64,000 bases of DNA, taken from Gloeocapsopsis sp. IPPAS B-1203. GTDB lineage: Bacteria > Cyanobacteriota > Cyanobacteriia > Cyanobacteriales > Chroococcidiopsidaceae. Where the stretch lies: assembly GCF_002749975.1 (NCBI RefSeq), contig NZ_PEIG01000003.1:248001-312000 (forward strand), in the 5' to 3' direction. Both the position numbers and the translations under genes were made by a program. The notes below the pieces were generated by a model. That model had not been told where the DNA came from. It searched no databases and was given only the letters and a program-made list of their open reading frames with translations. Of this stretch, positions 46,668 to 56,236 are shown piece by piece. The stretch's first letter is position 1; each line of letters starts with the position of its first letter.

Positions 46668-47390
46668 CTACTCTAGGGCTATAAGTACTACAGTGATATT
46701 GTCTTTCCCACCGCTTGCTAAAGCAGCTTCTAGCAGGGCTGCAGGTGCTTTCTCTATAGCAGGATGAGATTGAAGTTGAAAAGCAATGTGTTCGTCAGAG
46801 AGTTCTTCTGTGAGTCCGTCAGAGCAGAGTAGCAAGCGATCGCCTAGTTGGACGTTAATTGTTTGAATATCAATTAGATCTAGCTCTTCTCGACCCAAGC
46901 AGCGTGAAAGAATATGTCTCCAAGGATGATTGCGGGCTTCTTGTTTAGAAATATCACCTTGGTGTAAAGCCATGTTGATCCAGGTGTGATCTGTGGTTAC
47001 TTGTTGTAATGCTGCTTCTCGAAACAGGTATAAACGTGAGTCACCAACATGTGCGATCGCAGGCTGTTGTTCTCGAAAAACTATAGTGACTGCGGTTGTT
47101 CCCATATCACTACATTGTGGTTGCAGCTTTTGTTCGCGGACAATTGCTAGATTAGCTTGCTTGAAAGCATTTTCTAATAAAACTTTAGTTTCCAGATCGC
47201 TCTGCCAATGCTGTAAGAGATAATCTCGAATGACTTGAGTAGCAATTCGACTCGCTTCTTCACCACCTGTATGACCGCCCATACCATCAGCGACAATAAA
47301 AAATCGCCCTTCCGGATCAATGTAATAAGCATCCTGATTCGAGAAGCGTACCAACCCTGGATTGCTAAGACCCGTGAAGCGCAGTTTCAT
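46668..47390 (-). CDS. PP2C-type protein serine/threonine phosphatase
   Basis: 240 aa from the ATG at 47390; a TTG four codons upstream is the other possible start. Metal-binding Asp residues lie in SNQDAYYI, VADGMGGHTGGEEAS, LLLCSDGLTEEL and GGKDNITVV, the complete PPM set. DMGTTAV and HVGDSRLYLFR fit. It resembles PphA-type phosphatases that dephosphorylate PII and other targets in cyanobacteria, but the substrate is unknown. It lies 15 bp after the ABC1-kinase stop and is probably co-transcribed. Confidence 0.9.
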   Translation of the reverse strand: MKLRFTGLSNPGLVRFSNQDAYYIDPEGRFFIVADGMGGHTGGEEASRIATQVIRDYLLQHWQSDLETKVLLENAFKQANLAIVREQKLQPQCSDMGTTAVTIVFREQQPAIAHVGDSRLYLFREAALQQVTTDHTWINMALHQGDISKQEARNHPWRHILSRCLGREELDLIDIQTINVQLGDRLLLCSDGLTEELSDEHIAFQLQSHPAIEKAPAALLEAALASGGKDNITVVLIALE

Positions 47391-47405
47391 AGTTGCCCAC
47401 AAAAA

Positions 47406-49142
47406 TTAATACATGCGGTCGTATCGGTCAAGGCGGATGAGCAGTCGCACAAGCGCTACCCCTACAGCTACAGCGATTGCTGCCGCAATTATTGCCAACC
47501 ATATATAATGATTGACGAATAATAACGTAGCGGACAGAGTAAAAGCACTGATAATTATTGCGTAGTTTGTTCCTAATTGCAGGTTACTTTGACGACGTAG
47601 GAGTCGCTCAGTTTCAATTGAACGAACGCGCACGCGAATATCACCTCGCTCTAGCTTTTCTAGTGTATCTTCTAAACGTCGTGGCAGACCAAAAGCAGTG
47701 CTACCTACCTGTGCTGCTTGGCGACTAAGTTCATTTAAAAAGCTATTACCATCAACACCATTGCCGTTAGTCATAAGATCCATCGCAAAAGGTTTAGCAA
47801 CTTCCATAAAATTAAACTCTGGATCTAAGCCCTTACCAACACCTTCTAAAGTTGAAAATGCCCGCATCACAAAGGTAAACGTTGCTGGAAAGCGAAAGGG
47901 CTGATCGTAAGCGATTTCATACAAATCGTCACTAATTGCTGCCACTGATTGATTCTCAAATGGCTTATCCATAAAGTGATCGAGCATATACTGAACTGAG
48001 CGCCGTACTGGTCCCATATCATCGGTGGGTGCCAACGCTCCTAACGCTACTAAAGAATCTACGACTTGTTGAGCATCTTTCTGAGCAATACCAAACAACG
48101 TCTTCATAAGTTGCTCTCGGATGCCAGTTTTGATCTGCCCCATCATGCCAAAGTCATAAAATATTAACGATCCCTCTGGGCTAACAGCAATGTTACCTGG
48201 ATGGGGATCGGCATGAAAGAAACCATCATTAAGTAGCTGTTGTAAGTAAGCCTCTGCACCTTGACGGGCAATTAATTTTCTATCGATTCCTGCAGCTTCT
48301 AGTGCTTCATAATGACTAATTTTAATTCCTGGAACATATTCCAAAGTCAGTACTCTGGAAGATGTATAGCGCCAGTAAACTCTGGGAACTTTTACCCAAT
48401 CGTAGGCGCGGAAATTACGCCGAAAAGTATCAGCGTTTCGTCCTTCGTTGATGTATTCAATTTCTTCCCACAAAATACGGCAGCACTCTTCATAAATTCC
48501 AATCCAATCGCGACCGCGTCCCCACTTAGGATGGTTTTGGAAATACTGCGTAATTCCTCGGAGAATTTTTAAATCGATTTCAAATAGCTTACGCAATCCA
48601 GGTCGTTGTACTTTGGCTACGACAATTTCGCCTGAATGCAATTGTGCTTTATGGACTTGACCTAAGCTAGCTGCTGCAATAGGAATTGGTTCAAAGCTTT
48701 TAAATAGTTCAGGAATTTTCTTGCCCAGTTCTTGCTCAATAATTGTCTCTACCTGGGCGTAGCCAAAAGCAGGGACTTTATCTTGTAACTTGGCAAGTTC
48801 CTCAACGTATTCACTAGGAAATAAATCTGCACGCGTCGAAAATAGCTGTCCTACTTTAATAAAAGTTGGTCCTAAATCCAACAATTTATTACGAATCCAG
48901 ATAGCTTGCTGTTTGCGTCTTGCACTGCGCTTAGCTTCAGTAACTCCACCTGAGTAGCTCCATGACTTGTTGTTGTACCAAAAACCAGTTAGCAATCGAA
49001 TCACAAACAGCCAGATGTCTACAAAACGGCGTTTGCTAGAGTAATTTTCCCGATTCCAACGGTAAGACTTTTCTCTGTAGCCCGTTTCCAAGTTATTAGT
49101 GTACCGTAGAGTTTTCACGGAGTCAGCAGGAAGAACAGACAC
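47406..49142 (-). CDS. ABC1/UbiB-family atypical kinase
   Basis: 578 aa. Hallmarks: KxGQ motif FIKVGQLFSTRADLFP, Ala-rich loop AAASLGQVHKA, VVAKVQRPG (Lys), FHADPHPGN and FYDFGMMG. Two hydrophobic helices close the C-terminus (~520-570), anchoring it in the membrane. The family supports quinone and prenyl-lipid synthesis in bacteria and plastids; in cyanobacteria plastoquinone or tocopherol pathways are likely targets (inference). It is followed within 15 bp by the phosphatase gene. Confidence 0.9.
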   Translation of the reverse strand: MSVLPADSVKTLRYTNNLETGYREKSYRWNRENYSSKRRFVDIWLFVIRLLTGFWYNNKSWSYSGGVTEAKRSARRKQQAIWIRNKLLDLGPTFIKVGQLFSTRADLFPSEYVEELAKLQDKVPAFGYAQVETIIEQELGKKIPELFKSFEPIPIAAASLGQVHKAQLHSGEIVVAKVQRPGLRKLFEIDLKILRGITQYFQNHPKWGRGRDWIGIYEECCRILWEEIEYINEGRNADTFRRNFRAYDWVKVPRVYWRYTSSRVLTLEYVPGIKISHYEALEAAGIDRKLIARQGAEAYLQQLLNDGFFHADPHPGNIAVSPEGSLIFYDFGMMGQIKTGIREQLMKTLFGIAQKDAQQVVDSLVALGALAPTDDMGPVRRSVQYMLDHFMDKPFENQSVAAISDDLYEIAYDQPFRFPATFTFVMRAFSTLEGVGKGLDPEFNFMEVAKPFAMDLMTNGNGVDGNSFLNELSRQAAQVGSTAFGLPRRLEDTLEKLERGDIRVRVRSIETERLLRRQSNLQLGTNYAIIISAFTLSATLLFVNHYIWLAIIAAAIAVAVGVALVRLLIRLDRYDRMY

Positions 49143-49236
49143 TCAACGTTCCTAAGTTTGTTTTGTAAAGATTTGGTCAGAATAACTATTTATTATCAGT
49201 AGTAGAAAATTGTCAGTTACACATCTACCCTGATGT

Positions 49237-49572
49237 TTAGTTATTTGTACCAGAGCTACTGCGATAACGCTGTATTTCTGTACGTAACAAAGCAATTTCT
49301 GCACGGAGATCGTCAATCATTGCCTGTGTATCTACAGGCTGCGTGTCTGGTGTAAAAGTTGTCGTTGAAGTTCTACCTCTAGTAGTAACTTCCATTTCTC
49401 GGTTAGCCCGTTCCATGACTTCCTCAGAAAACTGGCGCATCCGTTCTCTCAGTTCAGCATCAAGTTTACCCAACTCGCTCAACGTGTCTGTTAGGGTATT
49501 TTCTAACTGTTCGTTGAAAATTTCAGCAACAGCTCTACCCACAAAAAAAGCTTGTACCAAAGGATTACTCAT
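49237..49572 (-). CDS. Conserved cyanobacterial/plastid protein (DUF6825-like)
   Basis: 111 aa from the ATG at 49572 (MSNPLVQAFFVGRAVAEIF). A longer frame to 49755 would run into the next gene and has no conserved sequence, so this start is preferred. Segment LENTLTDTLSELGKLDAELR, then RMRQFSEEVMERANREMEV, is strongly helical and matches a small protein family conserved in cyanobacteria and plastids. The C-terminal end has another short coiled coil (DDLRAEIALLRTEIQRY). Function not known to me. Confidence 0.75.
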   Translation of the reverse strand: MSNPLVQAFFVGRAVAEIFNEQLENTLTDTLSELGKLDAELRERMRQFSEEVMERANREMEVTTRGRTSTTTFTPDTQPVDTQAMIDDLRAEIALLRTEIQRYRSSSGTNN

Positions 49573-49669
49573 AAATATTTTTTTACACACATCCGCAAAA
49601 ATTATAACTTGCCTGTCTGCTCTACTGCTGCGGCTAGAGTCGGGAGCTTGAAATTTTTGTTGCAGTAAT

Positions 49670-52417
49670 TTACTGAGGATAGCGGTTTTTGACAAAAGCG
49701 ATCGCCCAATTACGGAGATCTTCAAAATTTGTGCTGTGCTCAATAACACCATCAAGAGTTGCTGCTAGTAACTCATCTAAGATGATGCGATATTGAGGTC
49801 CAGGTTTGTAGCCTAAAATCTTGAGATCGTTGCCGTTGAGAGGTGGCTCAATCATGCTCCAGTGAGTAAAATACTGCCAAATTAGACGCCTAACATCACG
49901 GTGAGTGCGGATAGCAATTAAAACCAGCGTTGGCACATCGTAACGGCGGAGTAACTGTACTACTTGACTTGGTTGCTGATAGGAAGGTAAAAGTTCTTCA
50001 ACCTCTGTTTGTGACTGGTCTAGCAATCCTAAACGCTTGATACTGTCATCAGGTAGTTGTAGATTTGTGGCTACTTGAACGCGGTATTCAGGTGATAGGT
50101 GAGCAGCGATCGCTTCAAGCCGCAATAACCAATGATGCAAATTTTGTTGCCGATCTCGTTGTTGTAAACAGCGTTCCAGCAAGCGAAGTTGTCGCCACAA
50201 CTCGCGATCTAGTTCTAATGTAGGGTGAATGCATTTGAGAGCGCCTAAATCTGAAAGTAGCTTCAACGCACGCTTCCAGTAAGGTGCTTCGAGAATATAT
50301 TTCAGTTCACCTTTGAGACGGGTAGATAAGCCAGGAAGTTTATCTCCTTGGACGCGGCTGTAGATACCACTTGCGATGCAGTAGCGAATGTAACTTTCGG
50401 TTTCTGGCTCAATTGTAAAATCTAGCCGTACCGCGAACCGTACCGCCCGATAAATCCGTGTGGGATCTTCAATAAAACTGTTGGCGTGTAAAACACGAAT
50501 TTGCTGAGCTTGAAGATCGAGAAAACCACCAAAGAAATCTAGCAACTCTCCAGCGCGTGGTGATGTTAGTCTGACTGCCAAGGCGTTGATTGTAAAATCC
50601 CGTCGATATAAATCTTGGCGAATTGAACTGGCTTCAACTTCAGGATTAGCTGCTGGGTAAGGATAAAACTCAGTTCTGGCTGTGGCAATATCTACCCACA
50701 GAGAATCAAACGTTGAGTCTTTATGCCATAAAAGTGCTGCAGTTTGAAACGCGCCGTGAACTTCTAGGCGAGTATTTGGGTAAATTTGCTGTAGTTCTTG
50801 TGCAAGTTGGACGCCTGCACTAATACCGTTATTGGCAACGTAACCATCCACTACTAAATCAATATCGGTAAGAAGTAATGAGCTATTGAAAGTGCTTTCT
50901 GGCGAACTGCAGTTACTTTGTCGAAAGTGTGTCAGCAGTAAGTCGCGTACTGCACCGCCAACAAGATACAAGTGCCAACCGCGTTGTTGCGCGTGTGTTG
51001 CTGCTTTGGTAAGTAATTCCCACAGTTGAGGTGCTAAGCGATCGCGCAATAGTTGATATGCACCTTGTCGATAATTAGGTAAAGTATCTCGATCAACGTG
51101 ATTCCAGTTGACTTCCTCCTGATGAATTTCGCGTAATACATCGGTGCGCGTGACAATTCCTACTAACTCGCCATTGTCTAGAACTGGAAGACGTCCGATA
51201 TCGTAAGTCACCATCAGCGATTCGATTTCAGGCAATGTTGTTGCTGGAGTAATTGTTTTAACATTTGTTTTCATGTATCCCTTAACGGGTGCATGACTAA
51301 AGCCATGATGCAGCGCAATATCAAGATCCCGTCGAGAAACGATACCGACAAGTTGACCTTCAGGATCTGCAACACATAACCCAGAATGACCATAGCGCAG
51401 TAGAATACGCTGTGCCTCACCAATTGTTGTTTCAGGGCGAATTGTCCGCACGGGCGAAGACATCAAATCCCTGGCAATTGGTGGTTGAGGAGTTTGTTGT
51501 TTGAGTTTGTTTAAGATGGCTGCTAAGGTTTTTCTGGTATCAACACTCCGTAGCGAAATTGATGCTGCTTGCGAATGTCCACCGCCTCCGAATTCTTGAA
51601 AAATTTCATTGAGATTCGTTCCAGGAATTCGCGATCGCCCGATAATCGTCACTCGTTCGTCAGGTTCGATGAAATGTTGCGCTGCTAAAATTAAGGCATC
51701 GCTTTCGGTAATTTCCATTAGCTGCGAAGCAAGGCTAGACAAGCCAGTTACATAACCTTTTGTCTCTAACATTACCCAAGCCAGAGTGTAGCCGCTAACG
51801 ATTTCAGTTTGAAGCTCAGCCAAGGCAGTTGTCAGTAATTCTTGCAGTTGGGCAGACAATCCTGGATCGATATAATCGCGAATGACACGTAAATTAGCTC
51901 CTTGCTGCATTAACCACGATAATGCGATCGCATCGCGTGCGGTTGCTTGAGTAAAAGTAAGCGATCCGGTATCAACATGAATCCCTAAAGCCATCACTGT
52001 TGCTTCAACAGAATTCAGACTGATGTTATGTTGCTGCAACTCTTCAACAACTAATGTTGTTGCCGAACCGACAGCCGCAATTTGAGCTTGAGTTGCTGGA
52101 ATATCTGTTGAGACACCTATGTGATGATCGTAGACGCGAATTGCTTCTAAGTGTGGTAGATTTAACCACTCGGCTGCTTTACCTAGGCGATCGCGCTTTT
52201 GTGTATCTACTATTACTAAAGAACGAATTTGTTCGGGATGAACTGCACGACGTTCAATTAACGGATATTCATCGCGATGTAGCGCTAAAAAATCGCGCAC
52301 CGCCGGATGACTACCACCAGTTAAAACAATTTTTGCCCCAGGAAACAACCTAGACACTCCTACTGCTGCACCGAGTGCATCAAAATCTGCTGTTGTATGA
52401 CACAAAATTAAGTCCAT
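49670..52417 (-). CDS. CCA tRNA nucleotidyltransferase/poly(A) polymerase with DHH and two CBS domains
   Basis: 915 aa. N-terminal DHH phosphoesterase domain: HTTADFDALGAAVG, VYDHHIG, and DHHA1-type GGGGHSQAAS. Two CBS domains (~residues 310-430) have typical MSSPVRTIRPETTIGEAQ and TRTDVLREIH. The nucleotidyltransferase has LVGGAVRDLLL and TDIDLVVDG (DxD), RRDFTINAL and the RNA-binding domain RIYRAVRFAVRLDF. It adds or repairs the tRNA 3' CCA or adds poly(A) tails. The triple fusion is a known cyanobacterial form; the DHH domain's own substrate is not clear. Confidence 0.92.
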   Translation of the reverse strand: MDLILCHTTADFDALGAAVGVSRLFPGAKIVLTGGSHPAVRDFLALHRDEYPLIERRAVHPEQIRSLVIVDTQKRDRLGKAAEWLNLPHLEAIRVYDHHIGVSTDIPATQAQIAAVGSATTLVVEELQQHNISLNSVEATVMALGIHVDTGSLTFTQATARDAIALSWLMQQGANLRVIRDYIDPGLSAQLQELLTTALAELQTEIVSGYTLAWVMLETKGYVTGLSSLASQLMEITESDALILAAQHFIEPDERVTIIGRSRIPGTNLNEIFQEFGGGGHSQAASISLRSVDTRKTLAAILNKLKQQTPQPPIARDLMSSPVRTIRPETTIGEAQRILLRYGHSGLCVADPEGQLVGIVSRRDLDIALHHGFSHAPVKGYMKTNVKTITPATTLPEIESLMVTYDIGRLPVLDNGELVGIVTRTDVLREIHQEEVNWNHVDRDTLPNYRQGAYQLLRDRLAPQLWELLTKAATHAQQRGWHLYLVGGAVRDLLLTHFRQSNCSSPESTFNSSLLLTDIDLVVDGYVANNGISAGVQLAQELQQIYPNTRLEVHGAFQTAALLWHKDSTFDSLWVDIATARTEFYPYPAANPEVEASSIRQDLYRRDFTINALAVRLTSPRAGELLDFFGGFLDLQAQQIRVLHANSFIEDPTRIYRAVRFAVRLDFTIEPETESYIRYCIASGIYSRVQGDKLPGLSTRLKGELKYILEAPYWKRALKLLSDLGALKCIHPTLELDRELWRQLRLLERCLQQRDRQQNLHHWLLRLEAIAAHLSPEYRVQVATNLQLPDDSIKRLGLLDQSQTEVEELLPSYQQPSQVVQLLRRYDVPTLVLIAIRTHRDVRRLIWQYFTHWSMIEPPLNGNDLKILGYKPGPQYRIILDELLAATLDGVIEHSTNFEDLRNWAIAFVKNRYPQ

Positions 52418-52514
52418 CTCTCTATTGTGTAGTTTTTTGGAGTAGGGGAGATGGGGAGTTATGAGTTAAGAAAATTCTTTTAATGAATGCCTCCGACACC
52501 TTTGTTCGCTTTCC

Positions 52515-52542
52515 AAAACTCAAAACTCAAAATTCAAAACTA
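52515..52542. repeat. Short tandem heptamer repeat (AAAACTC)
   Basis: Four heptamers in a row: AAAACTC, AAAACTC, AAAATTC, AAAACTA. Such short tandemly repeated sequences are common in cyanobacterial intergenic DNA. It lies between the nucleotidyltransferase start and psbZ; the rest of that 300-bp gap holds nothing else I can support. Confidence 0.6.
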
Positions 52543-52719
52543 TTCAAAGCGCCAAAGCACCACTAACTACTCTTTCACTGGTTCCTAGTCCCTTACTTTA
52601 ATTTTTTACCTAAAAAGCTCGCATTTCTGATAGCGTACAAATAAGGAATAATCAGAAGATAGTCAGTTATTACGCTCAACACATTTGTCCACCTTGTTGC
52701 TGTCTTGGGAGAAGCACCT

Positions 52720-52911
52720 ATGTTCTCAATTTTATTTCAAATAGCTCTAGTTGCTTTGGTTATCATGTCATTCGCTATGCTGATTGGCGTTCCAGTTGCT
52801 TACGCTACGCCTCAATACTGGGGTGAATCCAAACGGCTGCTTTGGTTAGGTTCGATTGCTTGGATTGGTTTAGTTTTTTTAGTTGGGGCATTAAACTTTC
52901 TAGTTGTTTAA
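52720..52911 (+). CDS. psbZ: Photosystem II reaction-centre protein Z
   Basis: 63 aa with two membrane helices, the family's usual length. Start ATG at 52720 ([18 protein letters not shown]) has GGGAG about 8 nt upstream; an in-frame TTG at 52705 would overlap that site and is rejected. Conserved features include [19 protein letters not shown] and the closing GALNFLVV. PsbZ sits at the edge of the PSII core near CP43 and stabilises its supercomplexes. It precedes ribH, an arrangement also seen in other cyanobacteria. Confidence 0.95.
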   Translation: MFSILFQIALVALVIMSFAMLIGVPVAYATPQYWGESKRLLWLGSIAWIGLVFLVGALNFLVV

Positions 52912-52978
52912 AGCATTTTTCCTTGACTAATATAGACAGTGTGAAACGATTTCACTAGAGACATCAAGATACACTAGT

Positions 52979-53009
52979 ACTTAGGGGCAGTTAGCAATTG
53001 CCCCTAAGT
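52979..53009 (+). terminator. Hairpin terminator after psbZ
   Basis: ACTTAGGGGCA pairs perfectly with TGCCCCTAAGT over 11 bp with a 9-nt loop. No clear T-run follows, so it may be a terminator, processing site or attenuator between psbZ and ribH. Confidence 0.55.
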
Positions 53010-53141
53010 TGTCAAGTAAGGTCGTCATAAAACGATCTGAGGTAAATAGAGCAGATTTTAGTGATTTCAGCTTCCCTGTTGCAATTGCACTTACTTTCTG
53101 CAAGACATTGAGCACACGAGATTTTTACCGAAATTATAGTT

Positions 53142-53717
53142 ATGACAGTTTTTGAGGGGACTTTTGCGCAAACAGAACCACTCCGCTTAGCGATCGTGAT
53201 TGGACGATTCAATGATTTAATTACAGGAAAATTACTAGAAGGATGTCAGGATTGCTTGAAACGTCATGGTGTTGATGTTAATCCTCATGGCAACCAAGTT
53301 GATTATATTTGGGTTCCAGGAAGCTTTGAGGTTCCTATAGTAGCAAACCAACTTGCTCAATCTCGGCGCTACGATGCCATTATTTGTCTGGGTGCGGTAA
53401 TCAGAGGACAAACACCTCACTTTGATTATGTTGCTAGTGAAGTAGCCAAAGGAATTGCAGCAGCTGGATTTCAAACAGGAGTACCAGTCGTTTTTGGCAT
53501 TTTAACGGCTGATACAATGCAACAAGCATTAGAAAGAGCGGGTGTTAAAAGTAATAAAGGTTGGGATTACGCTATGAATGCTCTAGAGATGGGTAATTTG
53601 ATGCGTCAACTGCATTCCAGGTTAAAAGCAGAACCGTATCGAGATCCTCAACTACCGGTAGCTCTCAGAAGCGCTCAAGCTCCAGATGTCTCAGTGGCTC
53701 CAGAAGCAATGGGTTAG
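53142..53717 (+). CDS. ribH: 6,7-dimethyl-8-ribityllumazine synthase
   Basis: 191 aa. The riboflavin-synthesis motifs are complete: [37 protein letters not shown] with the catalytic His, [20 protein letters not shown]. It condenses the ribitylamino-uracil with dihydroxybutanone phosphate. The C-terminus carries an extra ~30 residues (Pro/Ala-rich) beyond the usual ~155-160, a feature of several cyanobacterial homologues. A hairpin separates it from psbZ. Confidence 0.95.
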   Translation: MTVFEGTFAQTEPLRLAIVIGRFNDLITGKLLEGCQDCLKRHGVDVNPHGNQVDYIWVPGSFEVPIVANQLAQSRRYDAIICLGAVIRGQTPHFDYVASEVAKGIAAAGFQTGVPVVFGILTADTMQQALERAGVKSNKGWDYAMNALEMGNLMRQLHSRLKAEPYRDPQLPVALRSAQAPDVSVAPEAMG

Positions 53718-53811
53718 AAGCTACCGACAGCAATTAGGATTTAGCTAATAGCTCTAAACGAAGCTTGACAAATTACGGTCAATTTGAGATGATAAGAATT
53801 ACACAAATTTT

Positions 53812-53883
53812 GCGGGTATAGCTCAGTGGTAGAGCGTCACCTTGCCAAGGTGAATGTCGCGCGTTCGAATCGCGTTACCCGCT
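53812..53883 (+). tRNA. trnG: tRNA-Gly (anticodon GCC)
   Basis: A full cloverleaf: acceptor GCGGGTA/TACCCGC, D arm GCTCAGTGGTAGAGC, anticodon stem TCACC/GGTGA around loop TTGCCAA, T arm GCGCG TTCGAAT CGCGT (one mismatch pair). CCA is not encoded. It is a 72-nt tRNA reading GGC/GGU codons. Confidence 0.97.
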
Positions 53884-54067
53884 TAAAAAAAATAAACAAC
53901 AAAGTTGGGTAAGGAAAGAGTAAAAGCTCCTAGGATAGATCGTAGGAGTGAAGTAGTGCATAAGTTTTAGAAAATACTGTAAAAAGTAGAATAAGAAACC
54001 AAAAAGCATCAAGATACAGTTGGTCATATAGGATCGGATTTAGATACACTCGTGAGATAGCTACTTT

Positions 54068-54496
54068 TTGCCTTTACTAGTTGTTGTGCAAGCTCAAAAG
54101 GGAAAAAAAATCGATCTGAGTTCAAACTATCCATGCCCGTGTCGTAGACGCGGTCATCTAGTACCGATTATGCTAACAGAAGCATTTGGTTGCGATCGCT
54201 GTCAGCAGTTATTTGTTGTAGAAGACAAAGGTTATTTGTTAGAACAACTTTCTACAACCTATCCGTACAAACGTTCATGGCGTTGGATGGGAGGTCGTTG
54301 GGTTGTTGCCCAGCCGCGTCTTGGACAAACGTATCTACCCATAGCATTGGGAATTATTTTAGTATTACTGATTGTGTGGTTGCCTTTGGCACTAAGATCC
54401 GATAATACAAACACAAATATTCTCCTTTGGGCAATGGTAGCAGTACTATTAGCTGTATTACCAGCATTAATGGTATGGCTTACTTATAGACGTTAA
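54068..54496 (+). CDS. Small membrane protein with N-terminal zinc-ribbon-like motif
   Basis: 142 aa from a TTG start. The N-terminal half has YPCPCRRRGHLVPI and FGCDRCQQLFVV, a four-Cys ribbon-like pattern, plus a Trp-rich RSWRWMGGRWV. The C-terminal half has two membrane helices (LPIALGIILVLLIVWLPLAL, WAMVAVLLAVLPALMVWL). It ends 4 bp before the ProA-like gene and is probably translated with it. Function not recognised. Confidence 0.75.
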   Translation: MPLLVVVQAQKGKKIDLSSNYPCPCRRRGHLVPIMLTEAFGCDRCQQLFVVEDKGYLLEQLSTTYPYKRSWRWMGGRWVVAQPRLGQTYLPIALGIILVLLIVWLPLALRSDNTNTNILLWAMVAVLLAVLPALMVWLTYRR

Positions 54497-54500
54497 TTAA

Positions 54501-55763
54501 ATGACAGTTGATGCTTTTGACACCCCTGATGCGGTTGCAGTCGCCAATCATGCTTATCAAGCTTCCCTAAGGCTGGGCGTCACGAAGGGAACCGAACGAA
54601 GTAGTGCTGTGCTGGCAATGGCAAAAGCGCTAGAGCATTCATTTAACGACATATTAGAAGCAAATACTCTAGATTTGGAAGCTAGCCGCGAAATGGCAGT
54701 TCCCGATCTCATCTTGGATTGGCTAAAACTGACACCAAAGCGCTTACAAGCTACAGTGGAAATTTTAGAAAGGCTTGCTGCACTATCCGATCCAATTCGG
54801 CGGGTAAGAAATGCTGATTATCAATTACCAGACTCGCAAACGTATTGCCAGCTAATGCCATTAGGAGTCATTGCACTCATCTATGAAGCATTTCCTGAGT
54901 TAGCTGCGATCGCGGCGGGATTATGTATTAAAACGGGTAATAGCTTAATTTTGAAAGGCGGTAGCGAAGCAAGTAATTCTAATATGGCAATCGTAAATGC
55001 TTTACAGCTAGCCCTTGAAGAAGCCGGCATATCGCCAGGATGCTTAAATTTATTATCAGTAGATCGTGGCGGTATTGTTCGAGATTTAGTGACACAGGAT
55101 CAGTACTTAAACTTAGTCATTCCTTATGGGCGCCCTAGCTTAGTACAACAAGTTGCCAAAGTAGCAACAGCACCAGTATTGCGCTCAGCAATGGGAAATT
55201 GTTATCTTTACTGGTCAGGTTCAGGAAGTCTTGATATGGCACGCACGATTATTTTAGACAGTCATCAAAGCGAACCCGATCCTGTCAATGCTATCGAGAA
55301 GGTACTTATTCACCGCGCAAGTAAGCCTTCGTCTTTAGTAAGCCTCTGGAGTAATTTACAAGAAAAGGGCTTTCAGATTAAAGGAGACACAGAATTAGTA
55401 GCAGCATTTCCCGAATTACAGCTTGCTGCTGAATCTGAGTGGGCAAGTCCTTATTTAGATCGAACAGTCGCATTCAAAGTAGTCGATCATTTAGAAGAAG
55501 CGATCGCGTGGATCAATCGACATAGCAGCGGTCATGCTGATTGTATAGTTACTGAGTCATATCAGGAAAGCCGTCACTTTGCCCTAGGAGTGAATAGTGC
55601 TTCAACATACATTAATGCTTCTCCACGCTTTTCACGTAATCCAGCCCAAGGTGATGCTGTTTTTTTAGGTATGTCCAATCAGCGAGGACAAAGACGAGGG
55701 TTTATTAGCTTGGAAACGTTAACAACAGTGAAACACATTGTTCAAGGAAACGGAAAATTCTAA
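54501..55763 (+). CDS. Divergent glutamate-5-semialdehyde dehydrogenase (ProA)-like protein, expected catalytic Cys missing
   Basis: 420 aa, full ProA length and fold: GVIALIYEAFPELAAIAAGL, LILKGGSEASNSN, YINASPRF, LETLTTVKHIVQG. Typical ProA has CNAxE, whose Cys forms the thiohemiacetal; here the aligned segment is DPVNAIE, with Val262 at the Cys position. The YESRPNV loop is YEAFPEL, and the usual FGLGAEIGIS is replaced by GDAVFLGMS. A second Cys at GNCYLYW is not the catalytic one. It may be catalytically altered or inactive, with a conventional proA elsewhere in the genome. Proline synthesis should not be assumed. Confidence 0.8.
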   Translation: MTVDAFDTPDAVAVANHAYQASLRLGVTKGTERSSAVLAMAKALEHSFNDILEANTLDLEASREMAVPDLILDWLKLTPKRLQATVEILERLAALSDPIRRVRNADYQLPDSQTYCQLMPLGVIALIYEAFPELAAIAAGLCIKTGNSLILKGGSEASNSNMAIVNALQLALEEAGISPGCLNLLSVDRGGIVRDLVTQDQYLNLVIPYGRPSLVQQVAKVATAPVLRSAMGNCYLYWSGSGSLDMARTIILDSHQSEPDPVNAIEKVLIHRASKPSSLVSLWSNLQEKGFQIKGDTELVAAFPELQLAAESEWASPYLDRTVAFKVVDHLEEAIAWINRHSSGHADCIVTESYQESRHFALGVNSASTYINASPRFSRNPAQGDAVFLGMSNQRGQRRGFISLETLTTVKHIVQGNGKF

Positions 55764-55772
55764 TTAGGTTTC

Positions 55773-55907
55773 CTAAGGTAATGGTTGTTGAGAGTACATC
55801 ACCATCATAAATATTGTGATCCCCAATCCACAGATGAGCAGTAGTAAAGAACCCCAACTGGCTGAATGTTCTGTCATCTGTTGCCATACTCTATTACGGG
55901 TTGCCAT
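55773..55907 (-). CDS. Small single-pass membrane protein (44 aa)
   Basis: 44 codons from ATG at 55907, preceded by GGAG about 8 nt upstream. Sequence starts MATRNRVWQQMTEHSASWGS, then a membrane helix LLLLICGLGITIFMMVMY and ends SQQPLP. Short basic N-terminus, Ser/Trp stretch and one helix resemble small cyanobacterial thylakoid-membrane subunits, but it matches no PSI, PSII or cytochrome b6f subunit I can name. Convergent with the ProA-like gene, 9 bp from its stop. Confidence 0.65.
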   Translation of the reverse strand: MATRNRVWQQMTEHSASWGSLLLLICGLGITIFMMVMYSQQPLP

Positions 55908-56236
55908 AAAATTATTCTCCAAATCCCTATGTTTCTTAATCTATCGTTAAGGGATCGGCAATCTTCGATGAGATAAGAAAATTAACAGTACGGGGATCAG
56001 AAAAAGTCAGGGGATGTATTGGAGATTAAGGGGGACGTTGGCGCACAACTGTGGTTCAAGGAAACTCAATGAATGCAATTAATGAAGAGTTCCACTCTAA
56101 TAGCTGCGACGTCTTCAAATGATTTTGCCAGTTTTTCACCAATGAATCTTGGGGCTGGAAATCAAACAGCGATCGCCTGTCTCAACTTAGCTTAGCTCTG
56201 AACTGAACGTCTGCGCCAGCGTCCTCCGACTGAACT
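55908..56236. other. Intergenic region upstream of small membrane protein and downstream of desC
   Basis: About 330 bp. It holds the promoter region of the 44-aa protein and the 3' end of the desC transcript. No reading frame or strong hairpin is clear. Confidence 0.5.

Noticed and set aside
49573-49755. N-terminal extension of the DUF6825-like gene into the nucleotidyltransferase gene
   Set aside because: The extension lies in overlap with the neighbouring gene's 3' end and carries no conserved sequence; the ATG at 49572 matches the family start.
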